A stretch of DNA of 64,000 nt. Origin: Quercus robur. Lineage: Eukaryota; Streptophyta; Magnoliopsida; Fagales; Fagaceae. Positions 10,830-23,406 of this stretch are shown here, one piece after another. Positions within the stretch are counted from its first letter, which is position 1. Each line of letters opens with the position of its first letter. Made by a program: the position numbers and the translations under genes. The stretch covers positions 17,955,656 to 18,019,655 of the forward strand of contig NC_065538.1 in assembly GCF_932294415.1 (NCBI RefSeq). Direction: 5' to 3'. The notes under the pieces are model-generated. The model was not told the origin of the DNA. It saw only the letters and a program-made list of their open reading frames with translations, and ran no database searches.

Positions 10830-11560
10830 CTTAAGATTATTACAAAAATTAAATTACTTAAAAATACTATAAATTGATGTGTTAATTTAAAAAAATAATA
10901 ATTAAAAACATTTATTTAATAGAATGATGTTAAAAACAACTATAAATTTTACCACACAAATTTTATAATTTGAAGTGTCAATTTTTAAACCCAAAACCAA
11001 AAGAAATAATTAAAAAAATTTATTTATTATTATGTTATAAATGTGATAGTCACCGAAAATTTATAAATTTTTATAATACGATTAATTATAATTTTATAAT
11101 TTTCTTTTGAGCTATTGAATTATCACTGGCCACATTTGATTGAGAGGTAAATTTATAAGATTTATATAAATCCAATTGTAACTTTCACACGTTTTTCTAT
11201 GTATAAAAGAAACAAATAATAGACCGACACCGACTCTCCACGTTTTTTATTTTTTGTGTGGATCACAAAGCAAAGAGGTACGTTGTTTCAATCTGAAGAA
11301 GAATAATCCTCAAAAAAATATCTGAAGACAAGAGGCCCAGCTAGAACCACTGGACCCCTTTAAATAGGTCCATTGTCTAAACATTTTGAACGTGGGTTCA
11401 CGTACACTTTGTATTGTGTGGCTACAAATTCTCAAAATCATTACCCATAAAGAAGGAAAATTAATTGTGGGCGACAAAAAAGTAAAGCCAGTGAATTGTG
11501 ACCGTTGGATGAGTTATTTTATCTTCCTTATCCAATTAGAAACGACAATACGTAATACAG
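10830..11560 (+). repeat. Segmental repeat block A, copy 0, continuation
   Basis: Matches 48230-48300 plus 49080-49640. Landmarks are CTATAAATTGATGTGTTAAT, AAACCCAAAACCAAAAGAAA, the GGCCCAG...CTGGaCCCC segment near 11335 and CATTTTGAACGTG near 11380. It lacks the solo LTR found in copy 2. No gene inside. Confidence 0.65.
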
Positions 11561-12065
11561 TACAAGGACTATATTTCTACAACCTTCTTTGCATGCATAT
11601 TTCATTACAATTTTACGACAAATTGATGAGAATGTTTTAGAGCATTCACCATAGTATGTGCATAATAAAAAAATATGTGATTTTCAAAAAAAAAAAAAAT
11701 TATATAATTAAAAAAATTATAATAGTGTAAATTTACAAATTTGCTGTAGTAATCTTATAAATTTACATCAAAACTATTTATTTTGCATTTAGTTGTTTAT
11801 TCATTTTTTTATATATTTCGAGGATAAAAGAAGAGAATGGATCGTGGTTGTTGTACGTGAAGAAAGATAAACAATTAAAAAAAAACAAGAAAATATGATA
11901 TTTTAATGAAATATAGTATAAAATAGATAATTTAATGTATGCTGTTTTGAAAAAGTGAGTATGTAAAATATAAAATGTAAGTTCTTATATTAAAATAAAT
12001 AAATTTTTACACTAGCTGATGCAAATGCTTTTATTGGTTTTAACATAAATTCACTACTAAAATTA
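11561..12065. other. AT-rich spacer
   Basis: No gene or bounded repeat recognised. Confidence 0.55.
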
Positions 12066-15000
12066 CTAGTCGTGAACCCGTGCGTTGCGCGTGATAATTA
12101 TTTTTATGATGGTTTTATTAATTTTTTTTTTACAATTTAAACTAATCTAATAATGAGTAATGTATTTTGTAATTATATTTTATTTATTGTAGGAACAATC
12201 CAAAACACCAAAAAAACGCAAACTAAAAAAATTAATAAAACTTAACAATGATTAATTGAACCAATATTAGGATAAAATTTTGTTTTTTATAATCTATTAA
12301 GGTTATTTTCTTTGTAGAAATTATAATTTTGGTCGCCCAAAACATGTTATCAAATAAAAAATTATTAGCAAAATCTAAGAATTAAATTTCTATACATGCA
12401 TTGTTATAAAATAATAATAAAAATAAAATTGCAGAAGTTAAAATTTTGTCACCTATCCGATTATTTTCATTTGGTTAACCTTTGCTTTTTTTTTTTTTAA
12501 AAAAAAAAATGGCATTATAGAGTACTTCTAATATAACTATTAAGAGTACTTTGTCCACCACAAGGATTAGAAAATAAGCAAAAATTAGTAAAGTCTCATA
12601 GTTTAATATTTAAACTAAGCACTATAAAAAAATCATGCTATGTAACAGAAGAAATACCAAATTATCCAAATTATGCTATGTAATAGAATAATATTATATT
12701 TTTATATGCTATATTTAATTCTATAGAACGCAATAGGATAACATTTAACAATCAAAGAGAATTTTTTTAAAAAAAAAACAACAACAATTTAAAAAAAAAA
12801 AAAAACAAAATCACAATTTAAAAAACAAAACTAAATCGCATTAACCCAAAATAGAGTTTTAAAGAATATAAAAAATTATCAACCAAAAGTAGAGATGCAA
12901 GAAAAATAAAAAAAAATCCACCAGAAAATTTAGAGAGAGAGAGAGAGAGGAAACTTTTTTTTTTTTTGTGAGGGAAAACTATGCATAGAATAGAAGAGAT
13001 AGTGACAAATTTGTAGTAAGAGGATGTGAATAAGAAGAGATAAAAATAAAGGAAGATGAAGGAAAGGAGGAAGAATGATATTAATGTAGAGGGTAGTGGG
13101 GAGATGAAAAAGTAAGGGAGAGAGAAAGATTGAAGAAGTAGTGGGGAGATGTGGGTTCCAGTTAGCTCAACTGGTAAAATCTCTGATCGTTGTATAAGAG
13201 ATCTGGGGTTCAATCCCCGCCTACACAAAAAAACTGATTGGTGTCTTGGCCTGATGATAAAGAGCTATCATTAGGAGCGGACGCCATAGGTTGAAACTCT
13301 CTCTCAAAAAAAAAAGAAGTAGTAGGGAGATGAAATGGTAAGAGAGAGAGAGAAATGTTGGAGAAGTGTAAATATTAAAAAAAATAAATGTTAAAAACAA
13401 TTATAAGAAAATTGGAAAGGAAAAAAAAATCCTAAAGCTTGAAAGGCTTCAATGTTTTGTTTTTTTTTTTTTTTTTTTTTTTTTTTTCTTCCTTTAAACT
13501 GAAAAAGCTCACACAAAACCCTAAAATTGAACTGAAAAGGTTTTGGGTTGGGTTTGATAGTGGAACTAAATAATAAGAGGTGGGCTGGATTAATTATACA
13601 GATTTATTATAGAGTGATAGTAGAAGTAAATAAATAAGCAGTGGGCTGGATTTATTATAAGGTGATAGTGAAAGTAAATAAATAAGTAGTGGACTGCATT
13701 TACAGGGTTAAAAATTGTAAAAACCATGCTATGTAACAAAATAAATACCTAATTATCCAAATTATGCTATGTAATAGAATAATATTATATTTTTATATGC
13801 TATATTTAATTTTTTAGAACGCAATAGGATAACATTTAACAATCAAAGAGAATAAAAAAAAAGAAAAAGAAAACAACAACAACAATTTAAAAAACAAAAC
13901 TAAATCGCATTAACCCAAAATAGAGTTTTAAAGAATACAAAAAATTATCAACCTAAAGTAGAGATGCAAGAAAAAAAAAAATCCACCAAATTTTTTTTTT
14001 TTTTTTTTTTTTTTTTGTGAGGGAAAACTATGCATAGAATAGAAGAGATAGTGACAAATTTATAGTAAGAGGATGTGAATAAGAAGAGACAAAAATAAAG
14101 GAAGATGAAGGGAAAGAGGAAGAATGATATTAATGTAGAGGGTAGTGGGGAGATGAAAAGGTAAGAGAGGGAGAAAGATTGAAGAAGTAGTGGGGAGATG
14201 AAATGGTAAGGGAGAGAGAAAGATTGGAGAAGTGTAAATATTAAAAAAAAAAATGTTAAAAACAATTATAAGAAAATTGGAAAGAAAAAAAAAAAACCTA
14301 AAGCTTGAAAGGCTTCAATGTTTTGTTTTGTTTTTTTTTCCCCCTCTAAGCTGAAAAGGCTCACACAAAACCCTAAAACTGAATTGAAAAGGATTTGGGT
14401 TGGGCTTGATAGTGGAACTAAATAAATAAGAGGTGGGCTGGATTAATTATACAGATTTATTATAGGGTAATAGTGGAAGTAAATAAATAAGTAGTGGGTT
14501 GGATTTATTATAAGGTGATAGTCGAAGTAAATAAATAAGTAGTGGGCTGCATTTATAGGGCTGAAAATTGTAAAAACCATTTTAAAATTGTAGAACAAAT
14601 TATATTTTAAAAAAGAAAAGAAAAAAAAGAATGACTTGGCAGTTAATGTGGTGCAACGTGAGAGCAGCAACATTAAACGATACGATTCAGCTTTTAGTAA
14701 TATATAGATAAAGTATAGATGCAAGAAAAATAAAAAAAAATCCACAAAAAAATTTAGAGAGAGAGGGGAAACATTTTTTTTTTGGTAATGGAAAACTATG
14801 CATAGAATAGAAGAGATAGTGACAAATTTATAGTAAGAGGATGTGAATAAAAAGAGACAAAAATAAAGGAAGATGAAGGGAAAGAGGAAGAATAATATTA
14901 ATGTAGAGGGTAGTGGAGAGATAAAAAGCTAAGAGAAGGAGAAATATTGAAGAAGTAGTGGGGAGATAAAATGGTAAGGGAGAGAGAAGGTTGGAGAAGT

Positions 15001-17195
15001 GTAAATATTAAAAAAATAAATGTTAAAAACAATTATAAGAATTGGAAAAAAAAAAACGCTAAAGCTTGAAAAGTTTCAACGCTTTGTTTTGTTTTGTTTT
15101 TTTTTTTTTCTTCCTTTAAACTAGAAAGGCTCACAGAAAACCCTAAAGCTGAACTGAAAAGGTTTTGGGTTGGGCTTGGTAGTGGAACTAAATAAATAAG
15201 AGGTAGGCTGGATTAATTATACAGATTTATTATAGGGTGATAGTGGAAGTAAATAAGTAAGTAGTGGGCTGGATTTATTATAGGGTGATAGTGGAAGTAA
15301 ATAAATAAGTAGTAGGCTACATTTATAGGCTGAAAATTTGAAAAACCATGCTATGTAATAAAATAAATACCAAATTATCCAAATATGCTAAATAATAGAA
15401 TAATATTATATTTTTATATGCCATATTTATTTTTTTAGAACGCAATAGGATAACATTTAACAATCAAAGAAAATTAAAAATAAAAAACAACAACAGCAAC
15501 AATAATTTAAAAAACAAAACTAAATCACAATTTAAGAAACAAAACTAAATTGTATTAACCCAAAATAGAGTTTTAAAGAATATAAAAAATTATCAACCTA
15601 AAGTAGAGATGAAAGAAAAAAAAAATCCACCAAAAAATTTATAGAGAGAGAGAGAGAGAGAGGGAACCTTTTTTTTTTTGGTGTGTGAGGGAAAACTATG
15701 CATAGAATAGAAAAGATAGTGACAAATTTATAGTAAGGGGATGTGAATAAGAAGAGACAAAAATAAAGGAAGATAAAGGAAAAGAGGAAGAATGATATTA
15801 ATGTAGAGGATGTGGAGATGAAAAGGTAAGGGAGGAAGAAAGATTGAAAAAGTAGTGGGGAGATGAAATGGTAAGGGAGAGAGAAATGTTGGAGAAGCGT
15901 AAATATTAAAAAATATAAATGTTAGAAACAATTATAAGAAAATTGGAAAGAAAAAAAAACCCCTAAAGCTTGAAAGGTTTCAACGTTTTGTTTTGTTTTA
16001 TTTTTATTTATTTTTTAAAATTTTTTTTTCTTCTTTTAAGCTGACAAGGCTCACACAAAACCCTAAAACTAAATTGAAAAGGCTTTGGGTTGGGCTTGAT
16101 AGTGAAACTAAATAAATAAGAGGTGGGCTAAATTAATTATACAGATTTATTATAGGGTGGTAGTGGAAGTAAATAAATAAATAGTGGGTTGGATTTATTA
16201 TAGAGTGATAGTGGAAGTAAATAAATAAGTAGTGGGCTGCATTTATAGGGCTGAAAATTGTAAAAACCATTTTAAAATTGTAGAACAAATTATATTTTAA
16301 AAAAGAAAAGAAAAAAAAGAATGACATGGCAGTTGATGTGGCGCAACGTGCGTAACGTGAGAGCAGTAGCATTAAACGATATGCTTTAGCTTTTAATAAT
16401 ATATAGATAAAGTAGAGATGCAAGAAAAATAAAAAAAATCCACCAAAAAATTTAGAGAGAGAGAGAGAGGGAACATTTTTTTGTGAGGGAAAACTATGCA
16501 TAAAATAGAAGAGATAGTGACAAATTTATAGTAAGAGGATGTGAATAAGAAGAGACAAAAATAAAGGAAGATAAAGGGAAAGAAGAAGAATGATATTAAT
16601 GTAGAGGTTAGTGGGGAGACGAAAAGGTAAGAGAGGGAGAAAGATTGAAGAAGTAGTGGGGAGATGAAATGGTAAGGGAGAGAGAAAGGTTGGAGAAGTG
16701 TAAATATTAAAAAAATAAATGTTAAAAACCATTATAAGAAAATTAGAAAGAAGAAAAAAAAAAAAAAAAAACCCTAAAGCTTGAAAGGCTTTAACGTTTT
16801 GTTTTTTATTTTATTTTATTTTCTTCCTTTAAACTGAAAAGGCTCACACAAAACTCTAAAACTGAACTGAAAATTTTTGGGATTGGGCTTGATAGTGGAA
16901 CTAAATAAGTAAAATGTGGGCTGGATTAATTATACAGATTTATTATGGGGTGATAGTGGAAGTACATAAATAAGTAGTGAGTTGAATTTGTTATAGGATG
17001 ATAGTAGAAGTAAATAAATAAGTAGTGGGCTACATTTATAGAGCTGAAAATTGTAAAAACCATTTTAAAATTGTAGGACAAATTATATTTTATAAAAGAA
17101 AAGAAAAAAAAAAAGAATGACGTGGCAGCTGATGTGGCCCAACGTGAGAGTAGCAGCATTAAACGACACGCTTCAACTTTTAGTAATATATAGAT
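12066..17195. repeat. Dispersed repeat amplified as an alternating tandem array
   Basis: The element opens with CTAGTCGTGAACCCGTGCG and closes with TTTTAGTAATATATAGAT. Between lie five homologous bodies, each with ACTATGCATAGAATAGAAGA (from about 12977, 14027, 14794, 15694 and 16492). The linkers come in two kinds: a long one with CCATGCTATGTAA and AACGCAATAGGATAACATTT, after bodies 1 and 3, and a short one with ACCATTTTAAAATTG and AACGTGAGAGCAG, after bodies 2, 4 and 5. After removing a SINE from the first unit, spacings are about 886, 767, 900 and 798 bp, a dimeric arrangement of roughly 1.65-1.7 kb. Reading frames here are poly-A/T and GA-tract artefacts. Confidence 0.75.
13152..13315 (+). 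mobile_element. tRNA-derived SINE, about 164 bp
   Basis: The head has pol III-type boxes, TAGCTCAACTGG (A box) and GGTTCAATCCC (B box). The body has CTTGGCCTGATGATAAAGAG and the end is an A-rich tail. It is flanked by GAAGTAGTGGGGAGATG (13135-13151) and GAAGTAGTAGGGAGATG (13316-13332), a 17-bp duplication with one mismatch. The sibling array units lack it. A diverged relative lies at 60880-61041. Confidence 0.85.
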
Positions 17196-17244
17196 TTGTT
17201 TATCCACTGTGAAAAAAGACGAAAGTTATTCTATTGTAAAGAGG

Positions 17245-17535
17245 AGATGATTGAAGGTCCAAAGGTCCTACTATATGTTATAAGACAACAAATTTTATAA
17301 TTTTTTTTCAACTTATTATAATTGAATATTGTGATTTTTTTTTTTTTTTGAGAATCAATTGAATATTGTGATTAATTCAACGTTACTTACAAATGTAATT
17401 ATCAATAACATCATTTTACTGCAATAATCACAATATGTGAAGTTATGAAATTTTTTTGAATTTATTGAAACATTTTCTTTTTTGCTGAGAATTTTATTGT
17501 AACATTTGACTTCTTGTACTGCGAAGGAGATATAT

Positions 17536-17574
<39 letters not shown>

Positions 17575-18610
17575 GCGTGGTGGCATCATATAATATTCAA
17601 AAAGATGGACCAATATGTCAAAGGTGAATCAAGGGTCTTCCAAATCTACATGTTCCTTTCCATAAAAAATTAAAAAAAAAAGTCTTCATGTTCCTAATGC
17701 ACGCCAGAACCTTACTGGAAATTTTTTTAAGTATTTTCTACTACATGGTAGGAAATTTAAAGATACTTACTATGTTTAATTTTCCAATAATTTGGTTTTA
17801 TAAATTTAAGGTGGAAGGAGGACAAAATAATGTTGAAATTACTATTAATTTTTCTAAAAAAAGAAGTAATGAATTGATGTGATAATGAAAATGTAATTCA
17901 TGCTACATAAACATAATATATATATATATATATATAAATATGTAGATATATATATATATATATATATATTTTGTGTGTGTGTAGAATTTTAACATATTAT
18001 CTTGTAAGATTTATATAATCTTATATAATATATAAAAGCAGATGAGAAAAAGTTTGATCAAAAACTTTAATTAGATTTTAATTGCATCACAATATTATGT
18101 TAAATGTTATTTTTTTTTTAGAGATAATTACAATATGTTGCTAACTCCGCAGTTCGAACCCTTTCTCCCTAGACCCCAAGCACTTTGTGCACTTTGTTAT
18201 TTCAAAGAGAGGCGTTACGTCCACAACATTTTCACAACAAACCATAGGTAATAAATAGTTATTGGTTTTAATTAAACCTATTGTTGAAATTACTTCTTTG
18301 CCCCTAATAAAAATTCATAATGACTTGTTATTTATGATTTGTTGTGAAAGTATTTTGAAAATGTTGTGGACATATTATTTTTCTATTTTAGAAGTCCTAT
18401 TATTAATGCCAAGTATTTTTAGATTTTAAATATACTCAAATTTCATGTTAGATATCATTCCAATTATACTCCAATTATATGTCAATTATATTTACATAAA
18501 AATTCATATATTTGAATTTGTAAAATATAAAATACTAAATTCGAATTTCTTATACATTTAAATTCAAATTCAAAAACTTGTTCATTTCCTCATATTCTTC
18601 CTTGTGACCA
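17245..18610. repeat. Segmental repeat block D, copy 1
   Basis: 17250-17600 matches about 60455-60870 (AAGGTCCAAAGGTC and a GACAACAAATTTTA segment), and 17690-18610 matches 250-1010. It contains TA microsatellites at about 17528-17571 and 17915-17970. No credible gene. Confidence 0.7.
18113..18194 (-). mobile_element. Short truncated SINE-like insert
   Basis: Flanked by TGTTATTT on both sides (18105-18112 and 18195-18202) and absent from block D copy 0 at the matching position near 620. On the minus strand it contains GGGTTCGAACTGCGGAG, a B-box-like GGTTCGAAC. Poly-T on the plus strand at its left edge equals a 3' poly-A tail. Confidence 0.55.
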
Positions 18611-18906
18611 TCAGAGCCACTCTTGGACAATGGGAGCAATGACCCAAATTATAAAAAAAAAAAAAAAAAAAGTTTATTAGTGCGTGTGTGGAGAGAGAGA
18701 GAGAGAGAGAACGCCTGCCATTTATGATTTGTTGTGAAAGTATTTTGGAAATGTTGTGAACATATCATTTTTCTATTTTAAATGTCCTATTATTAATGCC
18801 AAGTATTTTTGGATTTTAAATATACTCAAATTTCATGTCAAATATCATTCCAATTATAATCCAATTATATGTCAATTATATTTATATGCAAATTCATATA
18901 CCTGAA
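18328..18906 (+). repeat. Local direct duplication, about 0.2 kb, with insert
   Basis: 18328-18535 and 18719-18906 share TTTATGATTTGTTGTGAAAG, TCCTATTATTAATGCCAAGT and ATCATTCCAATTATA segments. The intervening 180 bp has a poly-A run and a GA repeat. Confidence 0.75.
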
Positions 18907-19021
18907 TAAAACAGATCTGAATTTTCTTGAAAAAGAGGACATCATTCATAAGGCAAATTGATTTAAATTAATTTTTTTCAAGTGTCTGTCATATGTGTTC
19001 AACATATCATTCAACATCATG

Positions 19022-19410
19022 CAAAAAAGGATATCTTGGTCATTAGAGTCTAGAAGACCAGACTCTGTCTAAGCGGAATGGGTGCTTAACACCTTCCCAT
19101 TCCGTAACCTAGCCCCCAAGCCTAGGATTTTTGGATAGGTAGATTAGTATTTTGTCTTTTAATTTTGGGAGATTGTAACTAGGACTCAAAGCCTTATAAG
19201 GTTAATTTACCAAAGTTGTACTTTTCTTTATTCAATCAATGACAATGAAGTATTTTGATCATGTAATTTGTATTTATTTTTTCTTATTTTTTTTGTATAA
19301 AAAAATAAGTGTCAACTCCATACCACTTACCCAAAAAAGAGATTTGAGAGATGCCCTTAAAAGCACTCAAATCTCTTTTTTGAGAGCACCCAATTTTCCA
19401 GTCTCTCACA
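19022..19410 (+). mobile_element. 3' part of an LTR (Ogre-like Ty3-gypsy)
   Basis: Text ending GTCTCTCACA at 19410 lies immediately before a primer-binding site, so it reads as the end of a 5' LTR. No upstream boundary or matching 3' LTR is found in the window. Confidence 0.55.
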
Positions 19411-19411
19411 A

Positions 19412-19427
19412 TGGCGACTCCATTGGT
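19412..19427 (+). other. Primer-binding site, TGGCGACTCC type
   Basis: TGGCGACTCCATTGG directly follows the LTR end. The TGGCGACTCC core is of the tRNA-Arg type reported for Ogre elements. The next roughly 770 bp to the gag start is leader with no convincing gene. Confidence 0.55.
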
Positions 19428-20198
19428 GATGTTGAGGGCTAAGTTTCGTGTTAGACTTTAAGTGACCAATTATATACCATTGTCTTTTGCATGATTTTGC
19501 ATGATATTGTTGATTGTTTGTTTATTTATGTCGTGAGATGTCTGTATGATATTTATGTTGTTATTTATGTTGCCATGTTTATTGTTAAGAGCTTTCCCTA
19601 ACTGTCATAATGTGTGCCATCAAAACAACAAATATGTATGCACCCATCTCAAACATATGGTGGTTGTAACAATGGATCATCGGTCTTCATTAGATTCGGG
19701 TACCTAGTGGTGAACTCACCAACTCATAGCCCAAAGTCACTAGATCACTTCTTGTTGACCATTAAAGATAGACCATGTCATTTGGACCAATGTAATGTTC
19801 ATTACATTACAAGTTGAGAGGTGTAACGTCCTAACTATGGGAAACAATGAAACAAAAAACCCACCCTATAATATAATGACTTAGAACCTACCCTTAGGCC
19901 GATCTATTTTAAAATTGCATTGCATGTTATGTGTGTTTGTTAGGATGATTGATTGATGTAGATGAGGACCTAGTTTTGATTGACCCAACCAAGCCTTTTC
20001 TTAAGGGAGAATTTGGTTAAGATCAGAAGGAAGATTCCAAAGAGAACCCAGGACCAACACTGAAGCTAGTAGTTCCAATTTCAAATCACGGTATTGAAGC
20101 CCGTAAGCATAGAAGACACTCCACTGTTGCAAGATCACAATCCAGTATTCGACCTATAAGACAGTTCAAGCCACAAGAAGTCTGAAGACTCCATCATT

Positions 20199-21434
20199 AT
20201 GGCGGAAGGGGGAGAACATCCAAACACTGAAGAACCCATGAACACCCAAGAGCAACTAAACACCATGGTAGCAAGTCAAATCCAATTGAGGGAGGACATG
20301 AGCCTTATGGCACAACAGTTTCAGAACCTGAAAAGTGGCCAAGAGGAGAACAAGACTGACCATAATCTTCCAACCATGGAGAATGAGAAGAAGATGAACG
20401 AAAGGATAAACAAGATGGAAGAGATGATCAAGAGAGCTCGCAAGATGGAAGACCTCATAGACTACCAATCACTCTTACTTTTCCCTGATATGAGATTGCA
20501 TCCCAAGTTCAAGATGCCAACCTTGGACAAGTTCGACGGGACTGGCTTCCCAAAGTCCCATTTGAAGATGTATATAAGGGCCATGCAACCCCTAGGAGCA
20601 ACTGAAGAACTACTTGCTCAAATGTTCCAAAACACCCTAACTGGCGCTGCTCTTGGGTGGTTCCTCAACCTAGATGATGCTAGAATAAGGAGTTAGGAGG
20701 ACATCTGTTGTGAGTTTCACAATCAATACAAGTACAACATAGAGGTGGATATGACAAGGAGAGATTTGGAGACCACGAAGCAAGAGCTGAAAGAATCTTT
20801 CTCTACCTTCATTACCAAGTGGAGGTCCAAAGCGGCACAGATGATGAATAGGCCAAGTGAAGAAGAGCAATTAACCATGGTTGTAAAAAACTTATTGCCT
20901 ATATGCCATAAATATTTGTTTGCCCAGTATTTTCCTAATTTTAAAGTTTTGATTGATACTAGAACCCAAATTGAGGATGCAATAAATAATGACACTATAA
21001 AGAATGAGGACCCACCAAGGTTCAAAAAGAATTTAGGATCTAGTTCTAAAACTACAGAAGTTTCTAATATATACAAAAATGATCCTTGCCAACTTATTGC
21101 TCCTATTGCCCTCGTGCCAATATCACAAGGGCCACCTCCAAGGCCTAGAAGGGAATTTCATGAGTTATACATGCCCGAGAGTCAAGTGTTTGAAAAACTA
21201 AAAACAAATGGGCTACTAAAATCCTTAGACCCAAGACCAATCCCAAACCCACTGCCTGTAAGATTTGATGTGACTAAGAGATGTGCCTACCACCAAAGCC
21301 CTGGCCATGATACTGACAAGTGTTTTGGCCTTCGTCATGTAATTCAGGACTTAATAGACAATAAGGTGATTGCACTACCTACAAGGCCTAGCATTACTAA
21401 TAATCTCTTACCCAATCACAATTTTGGGAGATGA
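20199..21434 (+). pseudogene. Ty3-gypsy gag remnant (Ogre/Tat-like)
   Basis: One frame of about 411 codons from ATG 20199 to TGA 21432-21434, interrupted by a single TAG at 20694-20696 (SWED-like context, TGG to TAG). It shows an acidic/coiled N-terminus, a gag core (FDGTGFPKSHLKMYIRAM, LTGAALGWFLNL), and a zinc-knuckle-like CAYHQSPGHDTDKC near the C-terminus. Gag packages element RNA into particles. Only degraded protease-region text (a YDIWSEDVTE-like stretch and GGRHFEP) follows to about 21770. RT and integrase are absent, so the element cannot act alone. Confidence 0.85.
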
Positions 21435-21933
21435 CCAAGAATTAATTGCTTAATGACTGAAGAGGAAAATGAAGAGGACCCGTCTGAGTTGATTTATGAC
21501 CTACCTGAGTGATTTATGATGACATGGGAAGAATTGATGGATATGACATCCGTTGCGAGGTATGATATATGGAGTGAAGATGTTACAGAAACCACAAATT
21601 ACCCAACATCCACAAATGGGGGGAGACACTTTGAGCCATAGCTTTAATCTCCACTGGTTTATATGCTTGTTTTACACTTTAAGCAAGTGATGCCAATAGC
21701 TAGACAGTTTGAGCTTGAGTATAGAGCCCCATTGTAATTAATTTTGAAGTAACCTGGTGGGGGAGGTTTTCACTTTATGAGTCTAGCTTGTGGAGTCCGT
21801 GTCTGAGTTATTGGATGGGTAGCGTTGAACTCACCTAGACATTCTGCAGCAACTCGGGGCACCTAATCAATGGACTGATGGGGCTGCTGATTATGCACCT
21901 AGTTCCACTGCTGCCATACACACCACGCTGTCA

Positions 21934-23015
21934 TTGAGAAAAGTGCAGCCCTCTTGCCATATACACCACACTGTCATTGAGAAAGGGAGATTCCCAAATA
22001 ATATATTCCACCTTCCAAACCTCCAGCTGCTCGATGTAAGTTACAACTACAATCTCATCGATTCCCTTCCAACATATAACTGGAGTACTCCTCTCAAGTC
22101 CTTGGATCTCTTTGGAACCGAATTTCCAATTGACTTACCTAATTTAATCAGCAATCTCAAGTCCTTAAAAAAATTGAACCTCAGTGGATGCAACATTTCC
22201 ACGGTCCCTCCAACATTTCTTCCTAATCTCACACAAATCACTTATTTGGATCTCTCATATAATAACTTTGGTGGTCAGTTTCCACGGTCCCTCCTAAACT
22301 TTGAAGTTCTTACTTACTTAGACCTCTTATACAACAATTTCATAGGGCAGCTTCCGGAAGTTCCGACAAACTTGACCCAAATTTTCTCTTCAAAAAATTC
22401 TTCTAATAGTCAACTAGTCAACAAGATTCCTTCCAATCTAGAATATCTCATCTTATCTAGTAACTTATTGAATGGGACAATACCATCTTGGGTGTATATA
22501 ATACCATCTTTGCTTGAATTACATCTTGATTATAACCAATTCACTGGGCATATTGGCGATTTCCAGCATAACTCATTGGTTGCTCTTTGGTTGAACAATA
22601 ACAACCTACATGGTCCCCTTCCATTGTCAATCTCTAAATTGATGAGCCTTAATCATTTATCACCTCTGCCACTAATATTTTTCCCAAAATTTACTCATTA
22701 AAATTGTCTTCTTCTAACATAACTGAAATTCCACAGTTTTTACGAACCGCAAAGTATATACAATACTTAGACCTTTCCAACAACCATGTCAAAGGCAATA
22801 TTCCAACCTGGTTATTCGATGTGGGGAAGGATTCATTCTATTGCTTTTCAGTCCCAAGGAATAATTTAACTGGACACAACCCTTCCTTGATTTGCAATCT
22901 CAGTTCCCTCATGTACCTTGATTATATGCCTAATGAAGGAATTTGCCCAAAAAACAAAGTAGTTCATGACTGTAAGGCGGTGAGTTTTGATCCTTACAAA
23001 GGTCATCTTATTTAG
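21934..23015 (+). pseudogene. LRR receptor-like protein fragment, frameshifted
   Basis: Two overlapping-frame segments, 21934-22701 and 22704-23015, encode plant-type extracellular leucine-rich repeats of the Cf/RLP class (LTQITYLDLSYNNFGGQFP, IPSNLEYLILSSN, then ITEIPQFLRTAKYIQYLDLS). The frame changes around 22640-22690: the second frame already reads FPKIYSLKLSS upstream of the first frame's stop. Signal peptide, N-terminal cap, island domain, membrane segment and tail are missing. Intact proteins of this class are surface receptors in defence or development. The 5' edge carries a 40-bp direct duplication (about 21916 and 21956) and abuts the retroelement remnant, so it looks like a rearranged fragment. 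Confidence 0.85.
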
Positions 23016-23406
23016 CGTGATTCTATTGTTGGCACTGAAAATTTCTACTAGTATTTTGCTACTTCTTGAACTTCTTGAATATAGATTTCTGACAGTGTCT
23101 CAATTCAAGAAAAGTTTGTGATATCCATTTTACATCACTTGCATATCATATTAAGACTTCAATATAAGAGTAAGATTGTGCATGTAATCATATTACCACT
23201 TCCCATGCACACTTATTTTTTAAATGCATGTTTGAATGAAAATCACCCATTAATACTTTTAGTAGATATTGAAGCAAACTCAACGTAGTGAAAATGTATT
23301 ACATCAAATATATGCATAATTCCTTTTAAAATATGTGTATCACATATTATGGAAATGATAATACATATAGTAAATATATGAGATAATTTCCATATAGTTG
23401 ATATGT
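23016..23406. other. Spacer between LRR fragment and TYDC 3' end
   Basis: AT-rich, no gene seen. It is the presumed 3' flank of the minus-strand decarboxylase. Confidence 0.6.

Noticed and set aside
13152-13232. tRNA-like sequence with A and B boxes
   Set aside because: It is continuous with a SINE body and A tail, is flanked by a 17-bp duplication, and does not fold into a standard acceptor stem; it is a SINE head, not a tRNA gene.
12818-17207. Several minus-strand frames of 60-136 codons rich in Phe, Leu and Ser
   Set aside because: They translate A-rich and GA-repeat DNA of the tandem array and recur in each unit; not genes.
19614-19817. 67-codon frame in the Ogre-like leader as an extra ORF
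   Set aside because: Some Ogre elements have an extra ORF before gag, but this one is short and shows no recognisable motif.
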